DNA from: Atrichornis clamosus
Taxonomy: Eukaryota; Chordata; Aves; Passeriformes; Menuridae
Reading direction: 5' to 3'
Assembly (NCBI GenBank): GCA_013400975.1
Contig: WBMZ01012762.1
Location: 62,001 to 126,000 of the forward strand
DNA: 64,000 nucleotides
The notes under the pieces are model-generated. The model was not told where the DNA came from. It worked only from the letters and a program-made list of their open reading frames with translations, and did not search any database. Made by a program: the position numbers and the translations under genes. Position 1 is the first letter of the stretch. Every line of letters starts with the position of its first letter. This document shows positions 40,411-53,620 of the stretch, piece after piece.

Positions 40411-40680
40411 CTACCCAGGGCAACTCTCCATCTGTTCATGCCCCAGCCTGTGCTGATACCAGGGGTTGCCCTGACCCAGGTGCAGCACCTTGCACTTGGT
40501 CTTGTTAAACTGCATGGCATTCCTGTGGGCCTGCTTCTTGTGCTTGTCCATGTCCCTCTGGATGGCATCCCATCCTTCAGGAGAGTCAACAGCACCATTC
40601 AGCTTGGTGTCATCTGCAAATTTGCTGAGGATGCACTCAATCCCTTCATTTATGTCATTAAAGAAGATACTAAATGGCAT
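40411..40680 (-). pseudogene. CR1 reverse transcriptase fragment (FADD motif), non-functional
   Basis: This 89-residue open stretch is part of the CR1 ORF2 reverse transcriptase. [19 protein letters not shown] carries the two catalytic aspartates, followed by [20 protein letters not shown] and [13 protein letters not shown]. In an intact CR1 this enzyme primes reverse transcription at the nick made by the element's endonuclease. Here everything upstream of the FADD region is missing, and the downstream frame is lost after about 40411. It is a dead fragment in a CCNY intron. Confidence 0.9.
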
Positions 40681-41467
40681 GAGAAACAGGAAAATAAAGT
40701 AGGAAATACACTAAAGAAGACAGACATAAAATCAGAAATGGGAAGAAAAGTAGGCACTATACCAGAGAGGCAATATCATGTAAAGAGCTGCAACAGCTAG
40801 CAAAAGAAAATATCCAAAATGTGAAAGCCTACTCAGCAACAGGCAGGGGAGCTGCCAAACCACAGGCTGGCTCGAGTTAGTATCCAGAAGCTTTCGCTGA
40901 ACACCTTTACTGGTATAATATGAAACATTATTCAACACATAGCTTATAACACATCCATACAACAAAGTGAGGTTTTGACAAAGGCTTGGCTGTAAGGAGG
41001 GACTGGATCCTGACCTCACCAGGTGCCTACACAGGCTGCCTGGCACACCTGAAACACAGCACTGTTCAGTGAGAGACAGATAAACTTTTAACACTTCAAC
41101 AAATGCAGATCAAAACTCCTACTGCTTTTCAAACATCCCAAGACCTTGGTGAAACTACTTTCGTCAATGTTTTTCAAAATACCACAAGTTCGTGTTTTAT
41201 AAAAATTGATGCAGAAAAACGTTCAATGTAGAGTTTTCATTCCGACACACACTTCTTAAAACACAGATTTCCCACACTTTGTAAATCATGACCATTGTGG
41301 GCTAGAGAGGCAAATTGGAAATGGAACCTCACAAAAAGACCAAAATAATCATCTTAAACTGTGATGTTTAAATGTTCCCCCATTGCCTTAAATTTCTTCT
41401 AAAACATGTGAAGGTACAATGCTGTATTATGACTTGAACAACCCAACTGGGCTTTAAGCTCCTACAA

Positions 41468-41508
41468 AAAGACAACTCTCTTGTCTAGAAGACAACAGAG
41501 TTGTCTTT
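41468..41508. repeat. 41-nt near-perfect foldback (nested inverted repeat)
   Basis: The outer arms AAAGACAACTCT (41468-41479) and AGAGTTGTCTTT (41497-41508) are perfect reverse complements. Inside them lie TTGTCT (41481-41486) and AGACAA (41490-41495), separated from the outer arms by a single C/C mismatch, with a 3-nt loop AGA. The result is an 18-bp hairpin with one mismatch, on either strand. No repeat family is recognised around it. Confidence 0.85.
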
Positions 41509-44500
41509 CTCTGCCTAAGCCTCATTCACATCTCAGTTGTGAAGAAAAATGGCTTGACTGACCAGCCTCACCTGCTGCCTGTGATCAGTTTGGATCCAAT
41601 CTGTACTTCAACCTCAACACTCCCCTCAAAAAATTCCCTGCTACTTTTGCTGTAATAATGCTGCAAAATTTGGCACCTCATAGCCTCCATATATAAAAGG
41701 AGAATTAATTTCAATTTGCTGTTTGTACTTTGTCCTAGCAACATAAAACACAGAATTTGATTATATAATCTCCAGGTACGTGGGAGGGTTTTGGAGGCTT
41801 GCCTGAAAACCTGCCACTTCTTATGCATTCAAAAGCTCAACAGCATGTTTTTCCAAAGTACACATCCACGTAACTGAAATCACAACTGAGTTTCTTTGCT
41901 CTATATCATCAAAAAAGTTACCAAAAAACAAAAGCCACAAAGGCAAGAGGGCAAAATTTCAAAAAATTAAAACATGCAAGACATCTATACACTTGGTCCT
42001 GCCATAAAAGAAAAGAACTCCAAAAAGTTAATGGATTTATACCAAGTTATACTATCCAATAACTTCAGTTGTTTCAGTTCAAATACCAGCAGATCAGCCA
42101 CCATAAAATACAGTCGCCAGAACTGACACTGACGTCACTGCTGCTGGCAGCATTTTCTGAAAATCTGGGGACTGGCTGAACCTTAGCCTTTTTTCAATAA
42201 ACACTCAGGCATGTAACACTTCAGTAGCTCCAGTGACAGCAGTGTTAGACAGGTCTTCCTGTTCCCTTTATCTACCACTCTTCAGTGTGCCTTGGTCTTA
42301 AGGCAAATGAAGTCTTACAGTTATCAGTGAAGTTAGCGTGTTTTCATTGATAGGCTAAGATTTTTTAAAATACCACAGAAAAAGTTTTAACATTCACTTT
42401 TGCAACGTTAAGAAAAGTTCCAATTATTCTGTTTGAAGACAGAACTGAAGAAAAGCATAGAAAAGAGACAAGGTTCAACTTGACATATTTTTACAGCACA
42501 AGTACTAGCAAGCAGAATCTAGTTGAAATGTATCAGCCTTTGAAAAATCATTAGCATCATCTTTGTTTTCTCTTTTTCAACCTCTAAAATTTGATGCTGT
42601 CTTCAATCTGTCTGACTTTAAAAGCAGAAAATTATTTGTCCTCAATATGATTATATCTGCATACTGAAAAACACCTTATGAATGTTTTGACGTTTTTTAC
42701 CTTACACTTCTTCGTTGAGATATGAAGATTAAACTTACACAACTGGACACCAATTTGTTCCCATATAAATAAGTGGAAAATATTCCTGAAATCTTTTTGA
42801 GATCCTAGTCAGTTTTCACCAACACTGACAAGAGATGCCGTAAGTTATTCTGATCAACTGAATATGGTAATGTTTCTGAAAGTTCTCAGTACTTCATTTC
42901 TTCAAAATACCAGGATGACTGAAGAAACAGAAGAAATTTTTGAGACACCCATCTCAAAAGTCTGCCATGTGCCTCATGCTTTGGGTACCCACACTGTGTT
43001 CCACACCCACAGGCCACCAGCCACCACTATTTCCAGTACTGTCTTTCTTTCAGCACGGTAACAGGAAGGTTGTCATTGCTATTGAGACAAAAGGGTGGGA
43101 GTCCTGGGATTCAGGGCAAGCATTCAACTCTGTCATGGATTCCTAACAGATCGACCACTGGCACTTTTAAACCTTTCAGACGGCTGTTTCTTGCTCTAAG
43201 TGTACCATGCAGCACCTCGAGGCTCATGGAGCACTCTGCAAGAGACTGACTGCACCGGAGCAACACAGCTTAGCTTAACATTAATAGCTGTGTGTAATGA
43301 ATCAGAGGAAGAGTTTACACAGAGCTTATGAAAACTTTCATGTTTTCAGAAATTGCTACTAAGAAAGCTGCCATATCCTGGCGTGACCTAGTCTACCCTT
43401 TCTAAAGCAGACTGTAGTATGTGCCCATCAAATTAAGAGGGCTGACTAAAGCATCCATACTTAAAGCAAATATTTGAAGAACTAACGAGAATGGTTGAAA
43501 AGGCTACTTTTCTTAGAAAATTAGTCTGGGGACTGGACAACACCAAATGAGCCAAGAGGACAGAGCCGAGATGGGGAAGGGGTGAATATGAGTGCACTTA
43601 CAAAAGCACCATGGATCTTCCTCCTGAGCCAAAGAAGAGTTCCAGAAGTGGAAACAGACCAGAGGGTATAGATTTTTGCCTAATCTGTGTGTAATTTATA
43701 CTACTAAGAAAATAGAAATGATGTCCTAAAATAGATCAAAAGTCTAGGGTGACACGTAACACATACCTGTGCACACACACTGTGGATGTCCAAGAAAGCC
43801 AGTATAGATGGAGATCTGGGACACTGTCATGTTTAGGTCCCCAAATACCCTGGAAGTTAACAGGGATCTGAGAGCTGAAGGGAGTTGGGATGTTACCCTG
43901 TTCATTTTGTGATAGGATAACAACAGGCCTAAAACCAGGAAATCTTCCAGATGTGCCAAGAAAGAAACAATACAAAGACCTCCTGAGCTACAGAAAGGAG
44001 AGCAGATGTCCCAGCACTGCCAAAATACTGAGACTGAGGAGTGTTCAAGTAGATTAGTGTCGGTTCCACCAATGTGACCAGTCAGGTCAACTCTGGGAAA
44101 GACCGTATACTAAAAATCAAAACTCCCGGGTTTCTGCCATTGCGTGAATCCATCATTCATGAGGAAGTTTCCACTTTCCGACACTGCAAAGAGCAAGCGT
44201 GCAAAGAGCTACTCCTGAGGTTTAGGTAACTATACAGGCAGTCCATGTTGGCCTACTCCCATCTTTTAAAACCTATGAGACCAGAACACAGCAGAAAACT
44301 GTTGTGTATTTCTCAGAAAACCGAACAGGATTACACCTTTTTTTTCTGGTAAGCCATAAGCTTTTTTTTTCACTTTTGTTTCAAGTTTGACACATTACTG
44401 TCAGAATAATCGTATTTTTACAGAGGGCATTCTTTCCAAAACATCGTTTTGTTCACTTCTGACTCAAAGTGACCAAAACAAACATTCTAGCAAACAGAAG

Positions 44501-47427
44501 AGAAGCAGATCTCAAAACAGCTGTAAGAAATTTCTGCTGCAATGCTTTTTTCACAAGCAAATTTTTCTTATTATTTCTAACTGTCATAAGAAAATCTTTC
44601 TCTCTGCTCTCTCTCCCACTTCTCATCACTAGAATAATTTCATATCCATTCTGTAATAAATTAGTATGTCTCCAACTGTCATAGAGTAACACATATACAA
44701 TCAAGTGGAAAATTGTTCCCTTCAATCCACCACACAAACCAATAAGCAATAAAAAAAAAAATAAAATCACTAGAACAGAACAGAAGCTTTCAAAATACCA
44801 TTATTTATCATCCTTTACCAACATAATTTTTTCTTACTGGATTTCTCAAAGAAAAAAAAAATTAACACCACCAACGGCATTTTTAAAGCCACCTTCATAT
44901 TGCCTGAAATGAAAAAAAGCACATTAATGCAAGCTTTTGCCAGCTATGTATAACCTCTGTATTATTACAAATTTCACCATTTACAGACAGATGGTTGATT
45001 CTATATTAATTTTCCTTAAGATATATGCTTTTCTGTTGAACAAAACTCTCAACAGAAGTTTTAAAAACTTACAAACAACCTGCTTCCCATTTGCTCACCT
45101 CATTTCTAACTTTCTCATTTCCACACTGACAATTCCAAGCTTCATTTATCTTCTATTCATAAAGAGAAGAATAGAAAAGGTCTAAGAAATGACAGACCAC
45201 TGCACAGAGAATGGAATTCCACCCTGGTCAGTTATCTCAAGCCTTGGTTATTTGTAGGCAGATGAAGGTTCATACAGTTTACTGGTAAAGGTCCTTGATT
45301 AATTTAAAAGAGGAGCCTATTGTGCCGTTATTTTTTGATTTCTATTCAGACCAAAAGTAGAGGTTGAACAAATATCTTGCTATGGAATAACTTCTTTCTA
45401 GTTCACTCCAACATTTCCTGCAAATATTTACATTTTCAACACTACTGGTGCAGTCTGGTGTCCACTCAGCTGCTATCTTCCATCTAAGGGTCTGATCTGT
45501 TCTCTTGAGATTGTTAGTCTCTTAATTAAGACATCTGTATATACACATCATTTTGGGACCTAAAAATATTTTTACACTGCTGGAAAAATTAACTCTTCTG
45601 CTCTCAGAAGTGTAGAATTGAACTTTGAAACATATTTGGGATAAATTACCCTTCAAACTGGACTCCACTGTTTACTTGGTCTTCAGTAAATGAAACAAAA
45701 ATTAAAACGGATCTTACCCAAATCACCAAAAGTAACCCCTTCTACAACAGATATGGTGATTTCCCCATTTCCAAGTGCAACTAAGTTTGTCTAATTAGTA
45801 GCAGCTGATGATCATCCATCATTTGTTTGACCATTCTTCCCTCTTATGCATGTTCTGCTCCATCTAAGCATGTGCTCCAGTACGTCCTTTCGTGATAATA
45901 TCCAATGCTGCCAGCCTTTGAATGTTTTTCCGATCACACCTTACTGTCTAATAAAACATTTGGAGAATATCTCTCTAAATACTCTCTAGATCACAACAGG
46001 CTACAAAATCTTAGCCAGAAGTTTCCATTCTCTGTACTGAATAGTGGAATATGTGCACTTTTTAAGTCCCCAGGCCTCAACTTCAGGCTTCACAGTATAG
46101 GGGAAAAATAGTAAACAGTTAATAAGCTGGTATAAAACAAATTTTCAAGGTGGTCAGAGGGTGCCAAAAACCAGTAGATGACTGTATTTGGAACAAATTC
46201 AGTGTATTTTATACCAGCAGCTACATCCTGGAGGTTTGTGCAAGAATTTCTGCTCAACTGCTGCCTGTGAAGGAGCACTCATGGCTCTGCAGAAGGACTG
46301 CTTTAGCACAAGCCCTCACAAACCCCTCCTGCAGACAAAAGGTCCATGATTCTCCTACAAATTCAAGCTGAGGTGCAAATGAGAATAAAAGAGAAAATAA
46401 CAAGAAAGGAAAAAATTCTAAGCAAAACACAGAACTGCCGCTGCCCAGTGACAGACAGAAATCTAGACATGCAGCTGTTAATGCACCTCTAAAGCCAAGG
46501 ACTGGTGTTTAGTGAGAATAGATTACATATTTCTATTTTCAATAAGCTGTCAATAATATATCCTGAGGTCTCCTCGGACTACCAAAGGTTTCACAGTGAA
46601 CTCCTGCATTGCTATTCCCAGTCAAAGTTGAGGCAGATCTCTGTACAAGATGAATGGGGGGGAAGGTCAGGGTCAAAGGAACATATATCAATACACATTT
46701 TTGCTTTTTAAAAACTAGCCATTAGATAATTTGATAGTTTTGTCTGTCCTAGGCTTAGGCATCAGGATGTTTGCTTAATTTTTCCCTTACGTTTTCAACC
46801 AATGCTTTAAAAAGGTTCAATTGATTCAAGTTGCTGGACAAACATTCAAGCAGTTTGTGTCAGTAATGGTTTCTTCTCCAAGTGCAGAAGCCATTTTCCC
46901 CAGTATAACTGAATGAAGAAATCAAATTCGATTTGAAAAGGGAAAGCTTGCCTACCCTATGAATAAAACCAGTAGAGATTAAATCATTATAAATTTCAGA
47001 AGATAAAGGGTCTAGAAACAGCACAAGAATAGCTGCTAGAACTTCCTCCTAATAAATTAAAGAAATACATCAGTACTTTCACTTTCTTGACATTCTTAGC
47101 ATATGGGTTGTTTTATCCACTAAGACAATTTTAACCAGTCTTGTGCATTTCTATTAAATCCTAAATTCCTTGCAAATAGAACCTGACACACATCACCTTA
47201 GCACAGTTTCAAGTATATACTTTTATTTTATCAAGTACAACTATCATTACTGACGCCTTTGAAAGCCAGCACAAAATAACACTAGACATTATCCTTGCTG
47301 TATATCAGACAGCTTATCATTCTGAAGCAGCTTGCACATTGTTAGTGGTGACTATGTAAATACAAAAAATACCATTTAGCATCTTCTAACAGAAATATGA
47401 AGATTAACCTATATATAGTTTAATTTT

Positions 47428-47453
47428 TAATTGAATAAAAATATATTCAATTA
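47428..47453. repeat. AT-rich inverted repeat
   Basis: TAATTGAATA (47428-47437) and TATTCAATTA (47444-47453) are perfect 10-bp reverse complements around a 6-nt spacer AAAATA. In such AT-rich sequence this may well be chance. Confidence 0.5.
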
Positions 47454-50002
47454 TTAACTAACCTGTATATCTTTCTTCTCTAGTCAACAAAAAATACTCC
47501 TATATAAAGCAGATTCAACCTATTCTACAGTTGCTGCTGGAATGGACATTTTGCTGCCAAACTGCTCCAAAATCAAGTTTCTATTAATAAACAGTTGAAA
47601 ATATAAGGTAAAGCTTGCCATTAAGGATCACATTTCTTGTACTGCACCTTTCAATTTATCATGCCTTTAACTACACAGTACTACACAGTTAAATTCCCTG
47701 TTATGCATCAAATGAACACATGTTCTACCATCATTCTGCCATACTACAACACTGTTGGTTTTAAGCTGCAATGATCAGTGGCACAAATGACTATGTCAGC
47801 AGAGTGGCAAACAGATCTAGTTTTAAATCACAAAAACATATGCTGTGGCTTTATTATTTCAAAGGGAGATGTCATCACTAGTGAAAGTGAACAGGAATAT
47901 CATGCTCTCTCCATTTCCAGCTTGATCTGGTTTTTTTCCTCACTAAAATGTTTTAGACAATTTACGTGTTTGTGAAAGATGTTCTTTCTCCCTGGGTGTT
48001 TTTAACAGGACTATCCTTAGATCTTGGAGTTAGTTTGGGAAGAGTTTTTAATTAAAAATGACATCGTCCTCCTGTAGGTGTTCTCTTTTTCATCTTGTTT
48101 GAATTCCCACAAGTCTAGCTTTCCCCAAAGACAGCTCAAGAGGAAAATTATGACAAGTGCCTGCAATGTACAGAAATAGCAGGAGGAACAAAATCAACAG
48201 GGAGCAGAGACTGACTGCAGCATGTGAAGGAAAAGGGAAAAAAGAGTTAGAAGTTAAGGTAACTTAGCAATTGGGACAGTCAGCCACTCAGGAAAGGAGT
48301 AAACCTTAAAGTCCATAATCATTCCCTCTCATCCTTATTTACTTTCTTCCTTGATTTTTTAAAATATGATATGGTGATATACAGCTACAACAAAGCTGAG
48401 TGTATCTAATTATTTTTAATACTAAAAGAAACAAAAATATTGAAGATGCTAATACAGAAATAAAGTATGACAAAAGTGAAAGGAAAAAAATACTACAAAT
48501 TAACACTCTAATGAATGTAGCACAAAAACCCCTGCAATATGATCTCACCTTTTTATAGGGGGTTGTTGGTTTTTAAGAAAAAGAGAGAACAAAAAACTTT
48601 TGGCCATTGGGAAAAAAATTACACTACTTAACAATCTCAGCACTCAGTCATTGTACATTTATACAGATTTGGTTGATTAGCTGGAAGATCAAAAGACTAG
48701 AAGTACATCAGGAAAAACAGTTACAAATCTGATCTCAGAAAAATAACAAATCAGGCATTCAAAAATATCCTGGGTCTTATTTATCACAATCATTCTTTCT
48801 GGAGCTTGAAGGTGTATAAATAGAAACCTTTCACCAAGAGGTTTATTATATTTCATCAGGAAGCCTGACACATCAGACAATGAAGGACTTCCCATGAACA
48901 TATTCTTCATGAATAATTAATACACAGTCAGCCGGTTTGGCTGCTTTAAAATCAGCTTGGGTCTTTTGTTTCATTTAGCTGCCACCTTTCTTGCAACTGT
49001 AAGGCAGGCAGCAACACTTTTTCCTTCCTGCCAAACCAGGAAAATACTTCTTAAATATATAGGCTGAAACAACTTTCTAGGTTACACAGAGATACAGTAT
49101 GTCACTATTGTCTCCATAATTTTTAACTCCGTAAGAGAGTTAAACAGCTTAACTTTAAAATACTTTGAATAACAACTCACAGTTTTTAAAATGTTTTGTT
49201 CCCCTTATTGCTGAAATATTTTAAGGCAATGTAAACTTTTAATTAAGAATAATTTTAATACCTTGAGATGCTTAGCATAAAGTAGGGCAAACTATATTTT
49301 TTTGTATTCCATAGTAAAGCAAATAAATGTTACTGGTAGCGCACATCAGACTCAACCAAAGCATATGCATTTGTCCCAGAAGGTATAATACAATATAAAA
49401 TTCTGTTCTGAAATGAGAGATAGAGTTGATAGGTTAAGGGAAATTATTCAATTTTTTTCTACATTTTTTATACAGAGAGAACCTGTATCCTTTTTGCTTT
49501 TACAAGCAGAAATACCTATAGCATAATCTGAGAGTTCTCCAGATATATTCTGTGATCTTTCTAAGTATACTAAACCAATTTCTATTTGACTGGTAAAAAA
49601 AAAAATAAGCTTGTCTGTCATCTTATACAGCCTATAAAATTTCAAACACCATTTATCCTCCTAATGCATGACATAATCACTACATGGACGTATTTTCTAC
49701 TTAAACTGAGCACCCAACTCAGGCAGACGGAATACTTTGAATGCTGGTAACATTTACAGTTAGGAATGTTGTGCTGGAAATGTCAGAGCCACAGTACAGA
49801 ACATTAACTCAGGATAGCGTTCCCCTTGACTTGTCAGGTATTCTGGCACAATGATCATTCATTTAGTTAGCTCTGAAGCCTGAAGTACCAAGAGGATGCT
49901 GCAAAAGAAGAGTTCCCAAGCTGGCAGACTGATGGTATGATGAAGTACAGCAAATTTTGCTCACAAATGTGACAATCAGGGGGCCAGTGTCACACTAATG
50001 AA

Positions 50003-50290
50003 GTCACAGGACAACTCCAAGAGTCACACCATGCGAGAACGTTGTCCAAACACTTCTTGAACTCTGGCTGGCTTGGTGCTGTGATCACTTCCCTGAGGAG
50101 CCTGTTCCAGTGCCAAACCACCCTCTTTAAAAGGGTGAAGAACCTTTTCCTGGCACCTATGATAAACCTCCCCTGACACAGCTTCAGGCCATTCCCTCAG
50201 GTCCTAACAACGGCCACCACAGAGATCGGTGCCTGCCCCTTCTTCATGAATTACCTCTTTGAGGTTGTCCTCACATGGTTCTTCTGTGCT
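50003..50290 (-). repeat. CR1 LINE 3' region, divergent subfamily
   Basis: Blocks 'gagtcacaccatgcgagaac', 'gttgtccaaacacttcttga', 'acttccctgaggagcctgtt', 'ctcccctgacacagcttcag' and 'agatcggtgcctgcccct' match a CR1 subfamily distinct from the neighbouring copies (CCCCTGACACAGCTTCA type). The terminal octamers are decayed. The end around 50290 is uncertain. It is in the same orientation as CCNY. Confidence 0.88.
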
Positions 50291-50410
50291 TGTATATCAA
50301 AAAACATGGCACAACAGGCTCCTCTTTCTCAAAGGAGCCAAGAAAATCTAAGGTGATGGAATTAGAAATAATTTGCATGGGGAACTACAGGTGAAAGGTG
50401 TTAAGTATGT

Positions 50411-50920
50411 ATCACAGAATCACAGAATCAAACAGTTGGAAAAGACCTCTGAGGATGAGTCCAACCTTGGACCAAACACTACCATACTATCCAGATGACA
50501 GCACTGAGTGCCACATCCAGTCTCCTTAAACACCGCAAGAGACAGGGACTCGACCACCTCCCTGGACAGTCCATTCCAATGTCTAAACACCCTTTCAGTG
50601 AAAAAAAATTCCTCCTAATGTCCAACCCCTGCTGCAGCTAAAGACTATGTCCTCTTGTCCTGTCTTCGTTGCGGGGAGGAGGCTGACCCCCACCTGGCTA
50701 CGGCCTCCTTTCAGGCAGTTGCAGGGAGTGGTAAGGTCCCCCCGGAGCCTCCTCCAGGCTAAACACCCCCAGCCCCCTCAGCTGCTCCTCACAGGACTCT
50801 CTCTCTAGATCCTTCACCAGCTATGCTGCCTTTCTCTGGACCCATTCCAGCACCTCCATGTCCCTCCTTAACTGAGAGGCCCAGAACTGGACACGGGACT
50901 CAAGGTGCAGCCAGTTTCTA
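50411..50920 (-). repeat. CR1 LINE 3' end, about 510 bp
   Basis: It starts with 'atcacagaatcacagaatca', then 'gttggaaaagacctctgagg', 'gactcgaccacctccctgga', 'ttcctcctaatgtccaac', 'tatgtcctcttgtcctgtc', 'ggtccccccggagcctcc' and 'ctggacacgggactcaagg'. This is a 5'-truncated copy with several small deletions relative to the usual CR1 (for example in the LHQGRF-coding stretch). It lies 120 bp from the preceding copy, in the same orientation. Confidence 0.93.
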
Positions 50921-53289
50921 TTATCCTGAAATACCCGAATCATTACCCTGATTATTACAATCTAAATTACTCCCCTAAATATCCTGAGATATCCTGGTAT
51001 TTCCTATTTGTTGGAATAAGGAAACTTTCATCACGTGTTCTACTGAAGGTACAGTCTCATAACTGAAATAAATACACAATGTATATGGAGGAGTATTTTC
51101 CTGGACTTTATTCTGAAAAAAATTGTATTTGGCTGGGCTAATAGTCTCCCCAGCACTCTCAGCTGATCAGCTCACGTTGCCAATATGCGGACTTTGACCT
51201 ATGACCTACAACTTTGGAAAACTTTGGAAAAAGTGATCAGAAACCTTTCAGAACAGTTCACAGACTTTGGGAAGTTCAGCCAAAGCAGTTTGGTCTCTGT
51301 GCAACCTTCATCAGACCTCCTTTGTTTTGACAGCCTTTATTCACCCCAAGTACACACTTCCCCCTCCCCTGTGGTTACAGAGGCACGACACACAATGAAT
51401 AAGAGAGGTGGCTGTAGGAACAAACCTGCAGCACTGAATGAAAACAGAAGTTATTTGAAGGATCTCTTCCTCTTGTCACAGAAAACAAGGTGTGCAGTGG
51501 ACTGTATAAAGAGAAACCAGTCTCTTGTGATGGTAGAAAAAATGGTTCCTCTGCCTTCAGATAGTGCTGTAAATTGAGTTCCTGGGCACTTAGAAATGAC
51601 ACTAAATTAGAAGGCCTTTCCAAAATTATTGTGCATATCAGCTCACCATCTGCAATGTAAGGCTAAATCTGATAAAACTCCTGAAAGACTAGTAAAAATG
51701 CTCGTGTCCACAAGCACTACTGTGTAACCTACCTTGGAACAGTATTTGATTAGTAGCAGGCCTGTGACAAACAGATGAGAAAGATGCTGAAAAGCAGGCC
51801 ATTAGGAGACCAATGCTGCCAATAAGGCAGGACAATGTCCACGCTTCTGGAATGTGCATAACAAGAGGGGAATAGCAAGATGAATTAAGTTTGAAAGGCA
51901 GCATTAACTCTTGACATTTCTTATTTTTCAAGTGTTCAATTTTCAGCTCTTAATATTTCTTAATGCATCATTTATAATACGATTCATACAGAGAATGTCC
52001 ACTGCCCATCTGCTTCATAACATGTTCAAGAAATGTTATACTGCACTTCCTTTACACAAAAAATTTAGAGGAACAGGAACTGTGCTTCACAGCTGACCAC
52101 TATACAATTTTAAAACCAGGTACTTCTCTTTTGGTTTTCCAGCTTGGTAACTTCTTCTGTTAAAGTAGTCATCTGAAGTAAAAAACTCTTAGCCAAAAAT
52201 GAAAATAAACAAATAAGTGATTCCCCACTGCATTATGAAAAAAAATTGGAGCATATATTATTAACAATTTAAATTATTTTTTGAATAACTATTCTGAATT
52301 TGAAATTTTTCATTACAAGAGCAAACCTGAAAGAATTTTAAAATTTGATTTCATTCTAGATTATCTATTTGTTGTCTCCAGAAGGCAAGAATTAATACAT
52401 ATATTTTTTATTGTCAGGTGCAATAAGATGTTCAAGAGAATGAGTGGCTCCTGCTTTATAATTCAGGTGTAGAACATCACAGCAAAAGCTACTTGGCTGT
52501 CAACTTTCCAAGCATGCAATAAATGAAACAGTCCTTTAAAACACCTGTAAATTACTTGTTTGCAAATGATAAAATATACTATGCTAGTAGGTAACTACAC
52601 AGACCCTTATTCTGAATAAACACCATGCAAGTCAAGTCTTAGCATCAACTGAGATAGGGAAATGTTTGACCCGGGTCAGTTGGTCTGCAACAAAGAACAA
52701 AACCCATGAAGCTGTCAGAACAGTTTTTTATGCTGTATTTTCAAATCCATTAATGTGTACTCTCTTACACTACTGTGTGTTTACCAAGTAAATAAAGTAG
52801 CTTGGCTGTTAGTCTCATTAATCTCCAGTTCTTCATTAAATATCAATCAGCACTCATTTTCCTGTGTTCCTCTTCCACTAAAAATCATGCTTACCCACAT
52901 AGAAAAAAAACAGAAGGAAAAAAGAGAAAAAATTGGAACAACAAATGAAGGTAATACTCAGGCCCTAAAAATAACCATTCAAATTACAATAATCTGTCTC
53001 TGACAGTTTTTCATTAGTGCTTGTTCCACTAAGTGCTACATCTCACACAAGTAAGCTGCCCTTGAAGAGACAAATTTTTCAATTGTTTGTTAACTAGCAG
53101 GTATTTCATAGATGATATTGGACAAAAAAAATCTAATCATATGGAAATCCAAGCATTTGTATGAGGACTGTTGCTCCAACAGCCACTGTCTTCAACCATC
53201 TTGGCAACAGAGCAGGTACATACAAAAAGTGGCTCTGGATTTGGGTGAAACAAAACAGGGAGAGGTATAAACTATCTGCACACAGAGTT

Positions 53290-53345
53290 TTCATCATCAT
53301 CATCATTATTGTTATTGTTATTATTGTTGTTGTTATTATTATTCT
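53290..53345. repeat. Imperfect trinucleotide microsatellite (ATC/ATT/GTT)
   Basis: TCA-TCA-TCA units pass into ATT/GTT units and then GTT-GTT-GTT-ATT-ATT. This is a compound trinucleotide tract of about 55 bp. It opens a run of Ile/Val codons on the plus strand and Ile/Thr/Met codons on the minus strand, which explains the spurious ORFs around it. Confidence 0.85.
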
Positions 53346-53620
53346 AAAACTGGTTTCCAAAGAGGGACTTCCATCAAAACTCAGTGAAACTGAGGTCACT
53401 TGGCAAAGTATTTCTTGGCACACAGAGTACATGACCCAGCCCAAAGGCTGATAAGTCTACCAAAAAATGAAGTAATGATTACCGGTCATTTATCTATGCA
53501 ACAATTTCCCTATGCATTTGACTGCATCAAAACAGTTGTCATGTATTAAAAAAAAAAGAAAGAAATGGGGGGGGAGAAAACAGGAAAAAGAAAAGGGAAA
53601 AATATAAAATAAAAACCAAA

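Larger units (their letters stand above)
39726..40685 (-). repeat. CR1 LINE, about 960 bp, with 3' UTR and end of reverse transcriptase
   Basis: This is the longest CR1 copy here. Its 3' end lies at 39726 ('aaaatcatagagtgg', 'gacctcaaagatcacctag'). The element runs through 'ggtactggaaggccacaatc', 'ccagagctggatgcagctct', 'aggtgcagcaccttgcactt' and 'ctctggatggcatcccatcc', and breaks off near 40685. The minus strand encodes the end of the reverse transcriptase with the catalytic FADD motif at 40620-40609, followed by [20 protein letters not shown] and [15 protein letters not shown]. Stops and frame changes mean it is inactive. A pentanucleotide expansion sits inside it. Confidence 0.95.

Noticed and set aside
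39904..40800. Plus-strand ORFs of 152, 145, 109 and 98 codons
   Set aside because: They are antisense or out-of-frame readings of the minus-strand CR1 element and not genes.
43060..43150. Possible second tRNA-derived SINE ('gggagtcctgggattc...tcaactctgtcatggattcc')
   Set aside because: Only two short blocks resemble SINE consensus, flanking sequence does not continue the match, and spacing needs an indel. Too weak to annotate.
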